Assembly: GCF_009765995.1 (NCBI RefSeq) | Contig: NZ_LMUI01000046.1 | Location: 89,129-153,128, forward strand | Length of the DNA: 64,000 nt | Direction: 5' to 3' | Origin: Methylocapsa sp. S129 | Lineage (GTDB): Bacteria; Pseudomonadota; Alphaproteobacteria; Rhizobiales; Beijerinckiaceae | Shown: piece after piece, positions 35,002 to 43,568 of the stretch | Layout of the letters: each line of letters begins with the position of its first letter | How positions within the stretch are numbered: position 1 is the first letter of the stretch | Notes under the pieces: model-generated | Database searches by the model: none | What the model was told of the DNA's origin: nothing | The model's input: the letters and a program-made list of their open reading frames with translations, nothing else | Translations under genes and position numbers: made by a program

Positions 35002-35817
35002 CTATCTGAGAATCGAGCCGATGAAATTTTTGAGTCGCTCGCTGCGAGGATTGTCGAATAGCTGCGCCGGCGGTCCGGATTCGGCGATAACGCCGTCGCA
35101 GACGAAATGTACTGTGTCGGCGAGGCGCCGCGCAAATGCCATTTCGTGCGTAACCACCACCATTGTGCTCCCCTCCTCGGCGAGAGCCTTGATCGTGTCC
35201 AGCACGCCCGAAACGAGTTCCGGATCGAGAGCCGATGTGGGTTCGTCGAAAAGGATAAGGTCCGGCTTCATGGCGACCGCTCTGGCGATCGCAACGCGCT
35301 GCTTCTGCCCGCCTGACAGTTGCCCTGGAAAGCGATCGCTCCAGTCATACAAACCAACTCGTCTCAGAATATCCTGGGCGTGTGTTATGGCCTCGTCGCG
35401 GTTGCGACGTTGAACAAAAATCGGCCCCTCGACCACGTTCTCTAGAACGGTTCGGTGGTTAAAAAGATTGAAGTGCTGGAACACCATCGGCATGCGGGTG
35501 CGGACCCGTCGCAGCACCGACTCTGGCGCGCAGGCGAACCTCCCGGCCTCTTCGCCACACAACCGTTCACCGTCGAAAGTGATCTCGCCGCCAGATGGCT
35601 TCTCCAGGAAATTGAGACAGCGCAGAAGCGTCGACTTGCCTCCGCCGCTCGGCCCGATCAGAAAGGTGACCTTGCCTTCCTCGATTGCCAGGTCGATGGT
35701 CTTCAGAACCTCGAAATGACCGAACCGCTTTTTGAGGTCACGCACCTGCAGCAGCGTTTTGCCCGGCATCACATTGTCCACATGTGCCATCGGGCGCTCC
35801 AAGATTATCTGATTCAT
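35002..35817 (-). CDS. Polar amino acid ABC transporter ATP-binding protein
   Basis: A 271-residue GlnQ-type ATPase: Walker A GPSGGGKST (about 54-62), signature LSGGQKQR, Walker [16 protein letters not shown]-loop VVTHEMAFARRLA. The first ATG at 35817 overlaps the permease stop by four bases and is kept, though inner ATGs could serve. It is the last of a binding protein-permease-ATPase set with a neighbouring arginine-type hydrolase, suggesting an arginine-like cargo. Confidence 0.9.
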   Translation of the reverse strand: MNQIILERPMAHVDNVMPGKTLLQVRDLKKRFGHFEVLKTIDLAIEEGKVTFLIGPSGGGKSTLLRCLNFLEKPSGGEITFDGERLCGEEAGRFACAPESVLRRVRTRMPMVFQHFNLFNHRTVLENVVEGPIFVQRRNRDEAITHAQDILRRVGLYDWSDRFPGQLSGGQKQRVAIARAVAMKPDLILFDEPTSALDPELVSGVLDTIKALAEEGSTMVVVTHEMAFARRLADTVHFVCDGVIAESGPPAQLFDNPRSERLKNFIGSILR

Positions 35818-36512
35818 GGATGTGCACCTGCTGGCGTGATGTGCCCAGCCCGCAAGTACGCTGGGGTCAGACGGCGCTCAAGACGAGCAACTAGGATTGA
35901 GGCAACGAAACTCAATACGAAGTAGATGAGCGCCACCATCAAATAGATTTGCATGCTCTGGAACGTGTTCGAGATGATGATCACGCCGTTTCTCAACAAC
36001 TCGCTGACGGAGATATATGACACTAACGACGTATCCTTGAGGAGGCCAATGAAATATCCGCCGATAGTGGGCACAGCGATCCGAAGGGCCTGGGGTAGAA
36101 TAATCCGGCGATAGATCATGACGCGCGACATTCCGATCGACAGGCCGCCGTCCTTCTGTCCCGAGTCGACCGACAAAATGGCCGCCCGAAAAACCTCGGA
36201 AAGATAGGCGCCGACGTTGAGACTGAGGCCGAGCACTCCAGCAGCGAACGCTGGCAGGGAAATGCCGATCTCCGGCAAGGTGAAATAGATCACCAAGAGT
36301 TGCACTATGAGCGGAACATCGCGCCAGATCTCGACATAGGTGGTGAGCGCCCATCGAAACGGGCGGAAGGACGAAAGCCGTCCCAACGCCACCACGAGAC
36401 CGATAACAATTCCTACCGCAATGCTTAGCACTGCTAGCTGGACAGTCACCAAAGCGCCTTCAATTAGAAAGGGCATGTGGCGCGGGATCAGAATTACGAA
36501 GAACTCGTACAT
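35814..36512 (-). CDS. Polar amino acid ABC transporter permease
   Basis: A 232-residue HisM-type permease, with about five membrane segments starting MPFLIEGALVTVQLAVLSIAVG and the EAA loop SGQKDGGLSIGMSRVMIYRRII. Standard length. Only one permease gene is present, so a homodimer is likely. It is followed by the ATPase in an ATGA overlap. Confidence 0.9.
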   Translation of the reverse strand: MYEFFVILIPRHMPFLIEGALVTVQLAVLSIAVGIVIGLVVALGRLSSFRPFRWALTTYVEIWRDVPLIVQLLVIYFTLPEIGISLPAFAAGVLGLSLNVGAYLSEVFRAAILSVDSGQKDGGLSIGMSRVMIYRRIILPQALRIAVPTIGGYFIGLLKDTSLVSYISVSELLRNGVIIISNTFQSMQIYLMVALIYFVLSFVASILVARLERRLTPAYLRAGHITPAGAHP

Positions 36513-36533
36513 TGGCGCTCTCCCGCGGGGAAA

Positions 36534-36556
36534 GCGGCGCGCTACAAACGCGCCGC
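36534..36556 (-). terminator. Hairpin between binding protein and permease
   Basis: GCGGCGCG and CGCGCCGC pair over eight bases with a 7 nt loop, about 10 nt after the binding-protein stop on the minus strand. It is the third such stem behind a binding-protein gene in this window. Confidence 0.65.
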
Positions 36557-36566
36557 AACGCAGTCA

Positions 36567-37430
36567 TCACTTCATCAGCGTCGCCTGCTCTGGTCCCCAC
36601 GAGCGGTACTTCTCGAGGATGCTCTTGCGAGTGCCGTCCGCCTCCATGTCGGCGAGCGCTTTGTTGACAGCTTCAGCGAGGTCTGAGCATTCGCGCCGCA
36701 TGCCGACGGCGAGGCCGCCCAGGACATAGGGCGCCTTGTTCTCCGCTTCCAGCCATTCCGGCTTGGGCTGATAAGGGAGGGCGTCTCCCACGATCTTCAG
36801 ATCTCCGCTACGATCCGCTTCCGCCTTGAACGTAGTTTGATCGAAAATGATCGCGTCGACTTGTTTGTTACGCAAGGCAACAAAGGGTTCGCCAAAGGTA
36901 TTGAAGTCTTGCACCTTGGCGGCCATCCCCTGATCGACCAGCCTATGCGCGGTGAGGGAATCCATGGTCCCCAATGTGCTCGACAGAATTTTGTCCTTAA
37001 GATCAGCCATGGAGTGGATCGGCGAATCTTTAAGCACGATGACGTGGTCGATCATCATGAAGTACGGTCGACTGAAGAGGATTCCTGCACTCTGGATGCG
37101 CTCTTGAGTTGAGGCCATCCCAGACAGGATAATATCCCAGCGGCCCGCCTTCAGGCCAGGAATCATCGTCGTCCATTCGGTGATTGCATAATCCCATTTT
37201 GGAACGCCAATACGTTTGGCGATTTCCGCAAATAGCTCCGGCTCGAAACCCTCATATGCCCCGGTCTGGTCGTTTTTCCAGACGAAAGGCTTGGTGCCCA
37301 TTTGTCCGTTTGCGGACAGAATGACCCCACGACTTTTGATGTCGTCGAGGCACCCGGCATTGGCGGCGGTTGTGGAGACAACGATCGCGAGAACGGCGGC
37401 GCTGGCAAAGCAGCGTTTGATAAATGTCAT
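36567..37430 (-). CDS. Polar amino acid ABC transporter, periplasmic binding protein
   Basis: A 287-residue family-3 binding protein. The signal peptide MTFIKRCFASAAVLAIVVS.. ends near TTAANAG. The ligand-site pattern GFEPELFAEIAKRIGVPKWD is present and the body (MIPGLKAGRWDIILSGMAST) is typical. It heads the transporter set and lies 87 bp after the amidinohydrolase-like gene, which is transcribed in the same direction. Confidence 0.9.
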   Translation of the reverse strand: MTFIKRCFASAAVLAIVVSTTAANAGCLDDIKSRGVILSANGQMGTKPFVWKNDQTGAYEGFEPELFAEIAKRIGVPKWDYAITEWTTMIPGLKAGRWDIILSGMASTQERIQSAGILFSRPYFMMIDHVIVLKDSPIHSMADLKDKILSSTLGTMDSLTAHRLVDQGMAAKVQDFNTFGEPFVALRNKQVDAIIFDQTTFKAEADRSGDLKIVGDALPYQPKPEWLEAENKAPYVLGGLAVGMRRECSDLAEAVNKALADMEADGTRKSILEKYRSWGPEQATLMK

Positions 37431-37517
37431 GGTCTTTTCCCCTTATTTTTTGGCTCTGTTGATTGCTTCTGCGGAGCCCGCCATGGGGACGATTCCTCCC
37501 GGTTCTCCCTCCTTTGC

Positions 37518-38441
37518 TTACTCCGGCAGTCTTCTGAGTTCATGGCATGAGCAGTGAACGCCGCCGCCACCGAGGGCGAACATGTCGTAGTCGACAGCAA
37601 AGACCTCGAAGCCTTCCTCCTCGAGGCGAGCGTTGATGTTGCGATTGTGTGACATCGACAAGACGCGCTTGCGCCCCAGGCTGACGACGTTGCCGCCGAG
37701 CCGTACGCAGTCGGCATAGGGAACATTGATGGAGCGTATCCCGTGCTTCACCTTGATAACGTCGAGCGCGTAGGGCGGCAGGGCATCCTCGCAGATCAGG
37801 GCGAGTCCTTTCTCCAGCATCACCACCGCCGCATCCATGTGAACGAATTGGTGGGGGATCGGCACAACGAACACCTCCCAACTCTTCTCGCGCACCCAGT
37901 CGGCGACCTGCTCGGCCCCTTCCCTGGTTGAGCGGGTACCGGAATATCCGAGCAATGCCACGCCAGGCTTGAGGATAACAAAGTCGCCGCCCTCGAAATG
38001 CCCGGCCGTCACCCATTTCCAGATCGGAATGCCGGCATCGCGGTAGAACTGCGAGGCAACCGCATAGTCGCGTCGCCTCGGCGGCGTCTGGATACTGGCG
38101 ACGACAGCCCCCCACGGAGTCATGAAGCTGGAGTCACGGGTAAAGACACTGGCCTTGAGGCCCTCATCGGCCTCGACGAAATGGCAACGCACGCCATTGG
38201 CTTCGTAGATGTCGACCATCTCGCGGTGCTGGCGCATGGCCAACTGCTTGTCGAAGCGGTATCCCATGTGCTCCTGGTTCTCCTGAGCTACATCGGAGAT
38301 GGCATTGAGCTTGGTCCATTCGAAATGGTCCGGCTTGCCAAGCAAAACGTCGGTAAGAACACCCGTTTGGGCGTTCACGCTCCATCGCGGCTGATCGTCG
38401 GCGGAGCCAGCTCTCGCGCTCTCGCGCCCGTCATCCAGCAT
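37518..38441 (-). CDS. Amidinotransferase-fold hydrolase (arginine deiminase/DDAH-like)
   Basis: A 307-residue pentein-fold enzyme. Active-site features are TRDSS (about D103), HFEGGDF (about E149), the catalytic His in FVHMDAAV (about H201) and the nucleophile Cys in GGGGVHCSCHEL (about C297). Such enzymes hydrolyse arginine or methylarginines to citrulline. The C-terminal GGGxHC is closest to arginine deiminases, and the short length to DDAH-like members. GGAGG precedes ATG 38441 by about 6 nt; an upstream frame to 38528 is not used. It is followed by an amino acid transporter that may supply the substrate. Confidence 0.82.
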   Translation of the reverse strand: MLDDGRESARAGSADDQPRWSVNAQTGVLTDVLLGKPDHFEWTKLNAISDVAQENQEHMGYRFDKQLAMRQHREMVDIYEANGVRCHFVEADEGLKASVFTRDSSFMTPWGAVVASIQTPPRRRDYAVASQFYRDAGIPIWKWVTAGHFEGGDFVILKPGVALLGYSGTRSTREGAEQVADWVREKSWEVFVVPIPHQFVHMDAAVVMLEKGLALICEDALPPYALDVIKVKHGIRSINVPYADCVRLGGNVVSLGRKRVLSMSHNRNINARLEEEGFEVFAVDYDMFALGGGGVHCSCHELRRLPE

Positions 38442-38532
38442 TCTTGCCTCCACTGTGGCATCCCCGCAGCCAAACTTGAGAGACGCTAAGTGTGAGAATG
38501 TTTTTACGCAATTGAGAAAAATGACCAATGAT

Positions 38533-38549
38533 TGTAAATCTAGCTTACA
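38533..38549. promoter_or_regulatory. Putative LysR-type operator
   Basis: TGTAA-N7-TTACA, a 17 bp inverted repeat of the T-N11-A kind, in the 160 bp divergent region between the hydrolase and the LysR gene. Confidence 0.5.
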
Positions 38550-38600
38550 CCGCGTGATAAAGTCGGCAGACCACGACAGGAGTCAGAGGCTTAAAACCCG

Positions 38601-39506
38601 ATGAAGCGATCACGCCTCCCCCTCCATGCATTTCGAGCTTTTGAAGCCGCAGCTGAGCACAAGAACCTCACGCTGGCCGCAGCGGACTTGGGTGTTACCC
38701 ACGCTGCGATTAGCCATCATGTTCGTGGTCTTGAAGACCAATTGTCGATGCCTTTGTTTGATCGCAGTACGCGCCCGATGAAACTCACTGATGCTGGGGA
38801 ACGGCTTCTCGAAGCCGTTCGGGCTGGCTTCGATCGCATTGCGGGAACACTCACCGAATTGAAAGGCCGCGAATTCGAAGGAAACCTGATCGTCGTCAGT
38901 GTGCCCGGGCTGGGGGCTAATTGGTTGGCTGGAGTCCTCGGTGATTTCGTTGTTCTATTTCCACGCGTGCGCGTGCGGATGATGACCAGCTCTTGGCATC
39001 TACCAAGTCCAGTCGAGGACGCAGATGTTGCTATCGCCTATGGTAGCGCGGAACAGACGGGCAGACGTGTGACGCTTCTGGGCCATTCCAGGTTTTTCCC
39101 CGTCTGCAGCCCACGCCTACCAATCGCTCACCAGGGTCTACGGCCGAGGGACATGCTCGACTACACAATCATTCACGAACACAACACGGACACGTGGATG
39201 CGTTGGTTCATCAATTGCGGCGTCGTTCCATCCGACGACATCCGGAGCATTTATTTCGATGGGGCTCATTTGACGTTGCAAGCTGCTCGTGCAGGGGTGG
39301 GCATAGCAATGGGTGACATGCCGACGGTCGGTGCCGATCTCCGAGAAGGACGGCTCGTCCGCTTGTCCGATCAATCCGTTCCGATGACGCATCCCTATTA
39401 TCTCACAACCCCTCCGAACAAACGCCTGAAGCCAGCGGCAAGAGCCCTCGAGGCCTTCATTCTCGAACGGTTTGGAGAATTGGAAATGCCAAAATCAGAA
39501 AGCTAA
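38601..39506 (+). CDS. LysR-family regulator (GcvA-like)
   Basis: A 301-residue LTTR. The HTH lies at about 5-65 (PLHAFRAFEAAAEHKNLTLAA, DLGVTHAAISHHVRGLED) and the effector domain follows (GLGANWLAGVLGDFVVLFPRV, DDIRSIYFDGAHLTLQAARAG). ATG at 38601 has AGAGG upstream. Divergent from the hydrolase, with a T-N11-A palindrome in between, so it probably activates the hydrolase-transporter genes. Confidence 0.88.
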   Translation: MKRSRLPLHAFRAFEAAAEHKNLTLAAADLGVTHAAISHHVRGLEDQLSMPLFDRSTRPMKLTDAGERLLEAVRAGFDRIAGTLTELKGREFEGNLIVVSVPGLGANWLAGVLGDFVVLFPRVRVRMMTSSWHLPSPVEDADVAIAYGSAEQTGRRVTLLGHSRFFPVCSPRLPIAHQGLRPRDMLDYTIIHEHNTDTWMRWFINCGVVPSDDIRSIYFDGAHLTLQAARAGVGIAMGDMPTVGADLREGRLVRLSDQSVPMTHPYYLTTPPNKRLKPAARALEAFILERFGELEMPKSES

Positions 39507-39583
39507 CTGCCTGATGCGGACGGCATAGTCATGCATCTCCCTCTTGCAGCCTCTTTCGCGGATACGCGCCGTTACACGTACGG

Positions 39584-40411
39584 TTAGGACGCAGCGCCGG
39601 TCGCATTGCCGTTCGTCCCATTCGGCTCGGCTTTGGCCCGGGCATCGGCGAAGTCGACGATTAGCCGCGCAAGTTCGTCGGACGACTCCAGCGGCGACAG
39701 ATGCCCAGTACCAGGCATTACATGCATGACGGCGTGCGGAATGCGCGGCAGCAGCTCCGCCTTGAGCGTGTCGACACTGTCGACCCGATCGAGTTCGCCA
39801 GCAATGACGATCGTGGGCACATTGATGGCCTCCACCTCACGGCTGATGTCCTCCAAGCTAGTGGACCATGGCCATGCCGCCTTTGCCTGCGGCGCGCCAC
39901 GCAGGCTGTCTTCGATCACCTGCTCCCGGTCCTTCTGGCTGAGAACCTTGGCTGTCAGCATATGGTCTATCGCCATACCGACACTCTCGCGGGTCGAATA
40001 GGCGCCAGCCATCGTCTCCCTCGCCTCGGGGGGGATGGCCAGGGGCGGAGGGGAGGAAGGGGCGACAAGGGCCAGGCCGATCAAGCCCTTCGGGCGGCGC
40101 GAGGCCATGAGTTGCGCGACCTTGCCACCCATCGAATGGCCGACCAGAATGTATCGCTTCAAATCCAGCGCCTCGATAATGCCCTGCGCGTCGTTGGCGA
40201 GATCGACCAAGCCATAGCCGCCCGCCGGCGCATCGGATTCGCCCCAGCCGCGGTGGTCGATCGCAACGGTGTGGTGCGAATTCGGAAGGGCGGCGATCAC
40301 GTTGCGCCAAGTGCGCGACGAGCCGCCCCAATAATGCAGGAACACGAGGGACAGTTCGCCGCGGCCTTGTTCCTCAACGTGAACCCGAATGCCGTTCGAA
40401 GCGATTTTCAT
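39584..40411 (-). CDS. Alpha/beta hydrolase
   Basis: A 275-residue alpha/beta hydrolase: oxyanion motif LHYWGGSSRTW, nucleophile Ser93 in VGHSMGG, base His in GTGHLSPLE. No signal peptide, so cytoplasmic. It is divergent from a LysR gene (140 bp apart), suggesting that LysR controls it. Substrate class (ester, lactone or C-C bond) is not evident. Confidence 0.87.
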   Translation of the reverse strand: MKIASNGIRVHVEEQGRGELSLVFLHYWGGSSRTWRNVIAALPNSHHTVAIDHRGWGESDAPAGGYGLVDLANDAQGIIEALDLKRYILVGHSMGGKVAQLMASRRPKGLIGLALVAPSSPPPLAIPPEARETMAGAYSTRESVGMAIDHMLTAKVLSQKDREQVIEDSLRGAPQAKAAWPWSTSLEDISREVEAINVPTIVIAGELDRVDSVDTLKAELLPRIPHAVMHVMPGTGHLSPLESSDELARLIVDFADARAKAEPNGTNGNATGAAS

Positions 40412-40549
40412 TGGCTATCTCCTTGATCTTGAAAGTCCGGCCGGCTTTCCGACCGCCCTTGACCCGGAACATAGACCGCGTAGCCTTGATCGATAATCTC
40501 CACCATGTGATCGGCATATGATAATCACGCTATCGAATTGGAGCAGGTC

Positions 40550-41485
40550 ATGGATCGCCTCACCAGCATGGCGGTTTTCGTCGCAGCCGTTGACGAGGGC
40601 AGCCTCAGCCGGGCGGCGCAGCGTTTCGGCCTGTCGGCCTCGATGGCCGGCAAGCATGTCTCCGCGATCGAAGCGGATCTCAATATCCGCCTGATGCAGC
40701 GCAGCACCCGTCAGCTCAGCGTGACCGATGTGGGCCGAGCCTATTACACACGCTGCAAACGCATCCTCGAGGAAGTCGAGGATGCGAACCGCGAGGCCAG
40801 TGATGCGCAACAGGTCGTTCGTGGCGTGCTGCGCGTTGCTGCGCCTGTAACCTTCGGCGCGATGCATCTTGGCGACGTGTTGGCCCGCTACCTTGAGCAG
40901 CACCCCGCTGTCGCCGTAGAAGTCATACTGAACGACCGTTATGTCGACCTGCTCGGCGAGGGGATCGACGTAGCGATCCGGATCGGCCGGCTGCTCGATT
41001 CCGATCTCGTCGCCAGACGCCTAGCGCCTTGCCGCATGGCGTTCTGCGCATCACCCGACTTCCTCAAGCGATACGGCGCCCCGAGGAATGCAGAAGAGCT
41101 GCGCGGCGCGCCTCGGTTGGCTTTCAGCGAAGCCGTCTCGGCCGGCGATTGGACGCTCACGGACCCGGAGGGCCAGCGTCACCTTATCGATGGACCGCTT
41201 CGCATGGAGGCGAACAACACGCAGATGCTTCTTGCGGCCGCGCTCGCCGGAGCCGGCGTCGCCTACGGCCCGACCTTCGTATTCGGCGGGCGGATAGCGA
41301 CCGGCGAGTTGATCGCCCTGTTGCCCGACCATCGCACTTCGGACCTTGCGATCCACGCAGTCTATCCAACGGCGCGCAATGTCTCGCTGAAGGCGCGCCG
41401 CTTCATCGATTACCTGATCGCAAGCTTCGGAAGCGAGCCCGCCTGGGACCTCGCGCCCGCGACATCAGAAAGGACGGGGGCATGA
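40550..41485 (+). CDS. LysR-family regulator
   Basis: A 311-residue LTTR of the AaeR/DmlR-like branch: HTH at 1-60 (MDRLTSMAVFVAAVDEGSLS, LSASMAGKHVSAIEADLN). ATG at 40550 is preferred because GGAGCAGG lies just upstream; a TTG at 40538 is in frame. It faces the alpha/beta hydrolase. The intervening region has two GATAATC copies but no confident operator. Confidence 0.87.
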   Translation: MDRLTSMAVFVAAVDEGSLSRAAQRFGLSASMAGKHVSAIEADLNIRLMQRSTRQLSVTDVGRAYYTRCKRILEEVEDANREASDAQQVVRGVLRVAAPVTFGAMHLGDVLARYLEQHPAVAVEVILNDRYVDLLGEGIDVAIRIGRLLDSDLVARRLAPCRMAFCASPDFLKRYGAPRNAEELRGAPRLAFSEAVSAGDWTLTDPEGQRHLIDGPLRMEANNTQMLLAAALAGAGVAYGPTFVFGGRIATGELIALLPDHRTSDLAIHAVYPTARNVSLKARRFIDYLIASFGSEPAWDLAPATSERTGA

Positions 41486-41527
41486 GCTGCTCACGCCCCC
41501 TCCCCGCGGTGAGTCTTGAATCGGGTC

Positions 41528-41577
41528 TTGACATCTAAGACGAACGTTCGTATTAAACTGAGACGGTCGTTCGTATT
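41528..41577 (+). promoter_or_regulatory. TetR-gene promoter with two operators
   Basis: A consensus-like promoter, TTGACA (41528-41533), 17 bp, TATTAA (41551-41556). The spacer holds AAGACGAACGTTCGTATT (41537-41554), and AGACGGTCGTTCGTATT (41561-41577) follows at once. Both resemble the perfect palindrome at 42186, so the regulator would block its own promoter. Confidence 0.8.
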
Positions 41578-41585
41578 GGTGCGCA

Positions 41586-42161
41586 ATGGCAAGACACAAC
41601 GTTCGCGAGCAGATAGTTGAGGCCGGCCTAAAAACCCTTCTGGAGAAGGGCTTCAACGGTTGTGGCGTAAGAGACATCACGGATGCGGCCGGGGCGCCGA
41701 CGGGTTCCTTCTACAACCATTTCGCCAGCAAGGAGGCGCTCGCCGCTGAAATCGTCGAGCGCTATGCGCAGAGCAATTCGCGACGCAAGGCCTTGCGGGA
41801 CAAAACACTTCCCCCCTTGGAAAGGCTACGACGTCATTTCGCGGGGTTGAGCCAGATGTACGCAGATCTCGACTATGGACGTGGGTGTCTGCTCGGCAAC
41901 TTCAGCGCTGAACTTGCCGATCACAGCCCGCTCATTCGCGAACGGTTGGCTGCGCTTTTTGCCTCGTGGACGAAGGATATCGAGGATGCCGTTCGGGACG
42001 CCCAGGCAGATGGGTCGGTGTCGACCATGACCAATCCGGCTGACCTCGCGGCCTTTCTCCTCGATGCTTTTGAGGGAACCCTACTACGCGCCCGGGTCGA
42101 GAAGTCCGGCGCCCCGCTCGACCGCTTCACGACGATCGCGTTCGCCCACCTCCTTGCCTGA
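41586..42161 (+). CDS. TetR/AcrR-family repressor
   Basis: A 191-residue repressor. The N-terminal HTH (about 5-50) reads IVEAGLKTLLEKGFNGCGVRD and AAGAPTGSFYNHFASKEALA. The C-terminal domain (CLLGNFSAELADHSPLIRERL) fits the LmrA/YxaF-like subgroup. Three copies of a GACGAACGTTCGT-type palindrome flank it: two in its promoter and one before the MFS gene. It probably represses itself and the transporter and is released by an exported compound. Confidence 0.9.
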   Translation: MARHNVREQIVEAGLKTLLEKGFNGCGVRDITDAAGAPTGSFYNHFASKEALAAEIVERYAQSNSRRKALRDKTLPPLERLRRHFAGLSQMYADLDYGRGCLLGNFSAELADHSPLIRERLAALFASWTKDIEDAVRDAQADGSVSTMTNPADLAAFLLDAFEGTLLRARVEKSGAPLDRFTTIAFAHLLA

Positions 42162-42185
42162 TCGCCCGAGCCTTTTGCGAATTTT

Positions 42186-42203
42186 AAGACGAACGTTCGT
42201 CTT
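42186..42203. promoter_or_regulatory. TetR operator upstream of MFS gene
   Basis: AAGACGAACGTTCGTCTT, a perfect 18 bp palindrome, 28 bp before the MFS start. It matches the two half-degenerate copies in the tetR promoter. Confidence 0.85.
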
Positions 42204-42231
42204 TATGTTCTGAATTAGGGAGATGCTCGCT

Positions 42232-43449
42232 ATGTCCACGGTCTCAGCCTCTCACACGATGACGCCGATCTACTGGATGGCGCTCGGAACCTTCGCGATC
42301 GGCACCGAGGGGTTCATGATCGCTCCGTTGCTCCCGAGCCTGGCCGGCGACCTGACGGTCAGCGTGGCCGCGGCTGGGCAGTTGGTGACCGTCTTCGCGC
42401 TTACCTATGCTGTCAGTTCGCCGATCCTCACGGCGCTCACGGGCAACCTCAACCGGCGCCGCCTGCTCGTCCTCTCGATGATCAGTTTCGCGCTAGCGAA
42501 CATCGTTGCCTTCGCCGCGAAAGATTACTGGGCGCTGATGACCGCGCGCGTCCTCCTGGCCGTCGCGGCCGGACTCTATGTCCCGAACGCCAACGCCCTT
42601 GCTGGCGCCTTGGTCGGGCCGGAGCGAAGGGGCGCCGCTCTCGCCATCGTCAGCGGTGGGACCACGGTCGCAGTCGCGCTCGGCGTCCCTCTTGGCGCAA
42701 TCATCGGCGAAAAATTCGGATGGCGCGCGATGTTCGCGGGTGTCGGCGTCCTGGCGCTGATCGCGACGCTTGGCCTCCTGGCCGGACTTGCCCGAGATGT
42801 CGGCTCTCACCTGCCAGCCGTCGGACTGCGCGAGCGCCTCGGCGTTATCCGCCGACCGGGCGTCGCGGGGACCCTGTTCGTCACGACACTCTGGGCGACC
42901 GGCGCCTATACGGTCTACACCTACATCGCCTCGTTTCTGTACGCGACGGCTGGGATCGAAGGTTCCTATCTGAGCGCCGTGCTGTTCGTGTGGGGACTGT
43001 CCGCGGCGGCCGGGATTTTTGTCGGCGGAACCCTGACGGATAAGCATGGGCCCCAACCCGTGATCCTTCTTGGCCTGCTCTTTCTGGCGCTCGCGTTCGC
43101 CAGCCTCTCGGTGAGCGCGACGCTCTTATCCAAGGCCGTCGCGATCGGGCCGGCGCTCGTCGCGATCGTCGTCTGGGGCCTGTCGGCTTGGGCCTTCTTT
43201 CCGGCTCAGCAGACGCGGCTAATTGGCATCGCCGGAATCAAGGTCGCGCCGGTCGTGCTCTCGCTCAACGCCTCCTTCATGTTCTTGGGCTTCTCGCTAG
43301 GCGCCGCGCTCGGCTCCGTGACCTTGACGTATGCCGCACCATCCGCGCTCGGCTGGGTCGGAAGCCTTTGCGTTCTTGCGTCGCTTTTGCTCTCGATCCG
43401 AACAATGCGCACAACGGCTGCAATGTCGGAGCCGGTGCTTCAACAATGA
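42232..43449 (+). CDS. MFS transporter (DHA1-type efflux)
   Basis: A 405-residue, 12-segment major facilitator of the DHA1/AraJ-like drug or sugar efflux type. FAIGTEGFMIAPLLPSLAGDL in the first segment and the motif-A-like LTGNLNRRRLLVLS in loop 2-3 are visible. ATG at 42232 is preferred as GGGAG lies 9 nt upstream; the ATG at 42223 abuts that site. Regulated by the TetR protein through the palindrome upstream. The exported compound is unknown. Confidence 0.88.
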   Translation: MSTVSASHTMTPIYWMALGTFAIGTEGFMIAPLLPSLAGDLTVSVAAAGQLVTVFALTYAVSSPILTALTGNLNRRRLLVLSMISFALANIVAFAAKDYWALMTARVLLAVAAGLYVPNANALAGALVGPERRGAALAIVSGGTTVAVALGVPLGAIIGEKFGWRAMFAGVGVLALIATLGLLAGLARDVGSHLPAVGLRERLGVIRRPGVAGTLFVTTLWATGAYTVYTYIASFLYATAGIEGSYLSAVLFVWGLSAAAGIFVGGTLTDKHGPQPVILLGLLFLALAFASLSVSATLLSKAVAIGPALVAIVVWGLSAWAFFPAQQTRLIGIAGIKVAPVVLSLNASFMFLGFSLGAALGSVTLTYAAPSALGWVGSLCVLASLLLSIRTMRTTAAMSEPVLQQ

Positions 43450-43568
43450 ACGGTTTGCCGAATCTTGAAGGCCGGCATCGGTCGACGCCTTGCTCACACA
43501 GCGTTGATTCGCGGTCAATTGGCAGGTCTGACGAAAACGGTTGCAAGCAGGTCATAGGCTGACAAACT

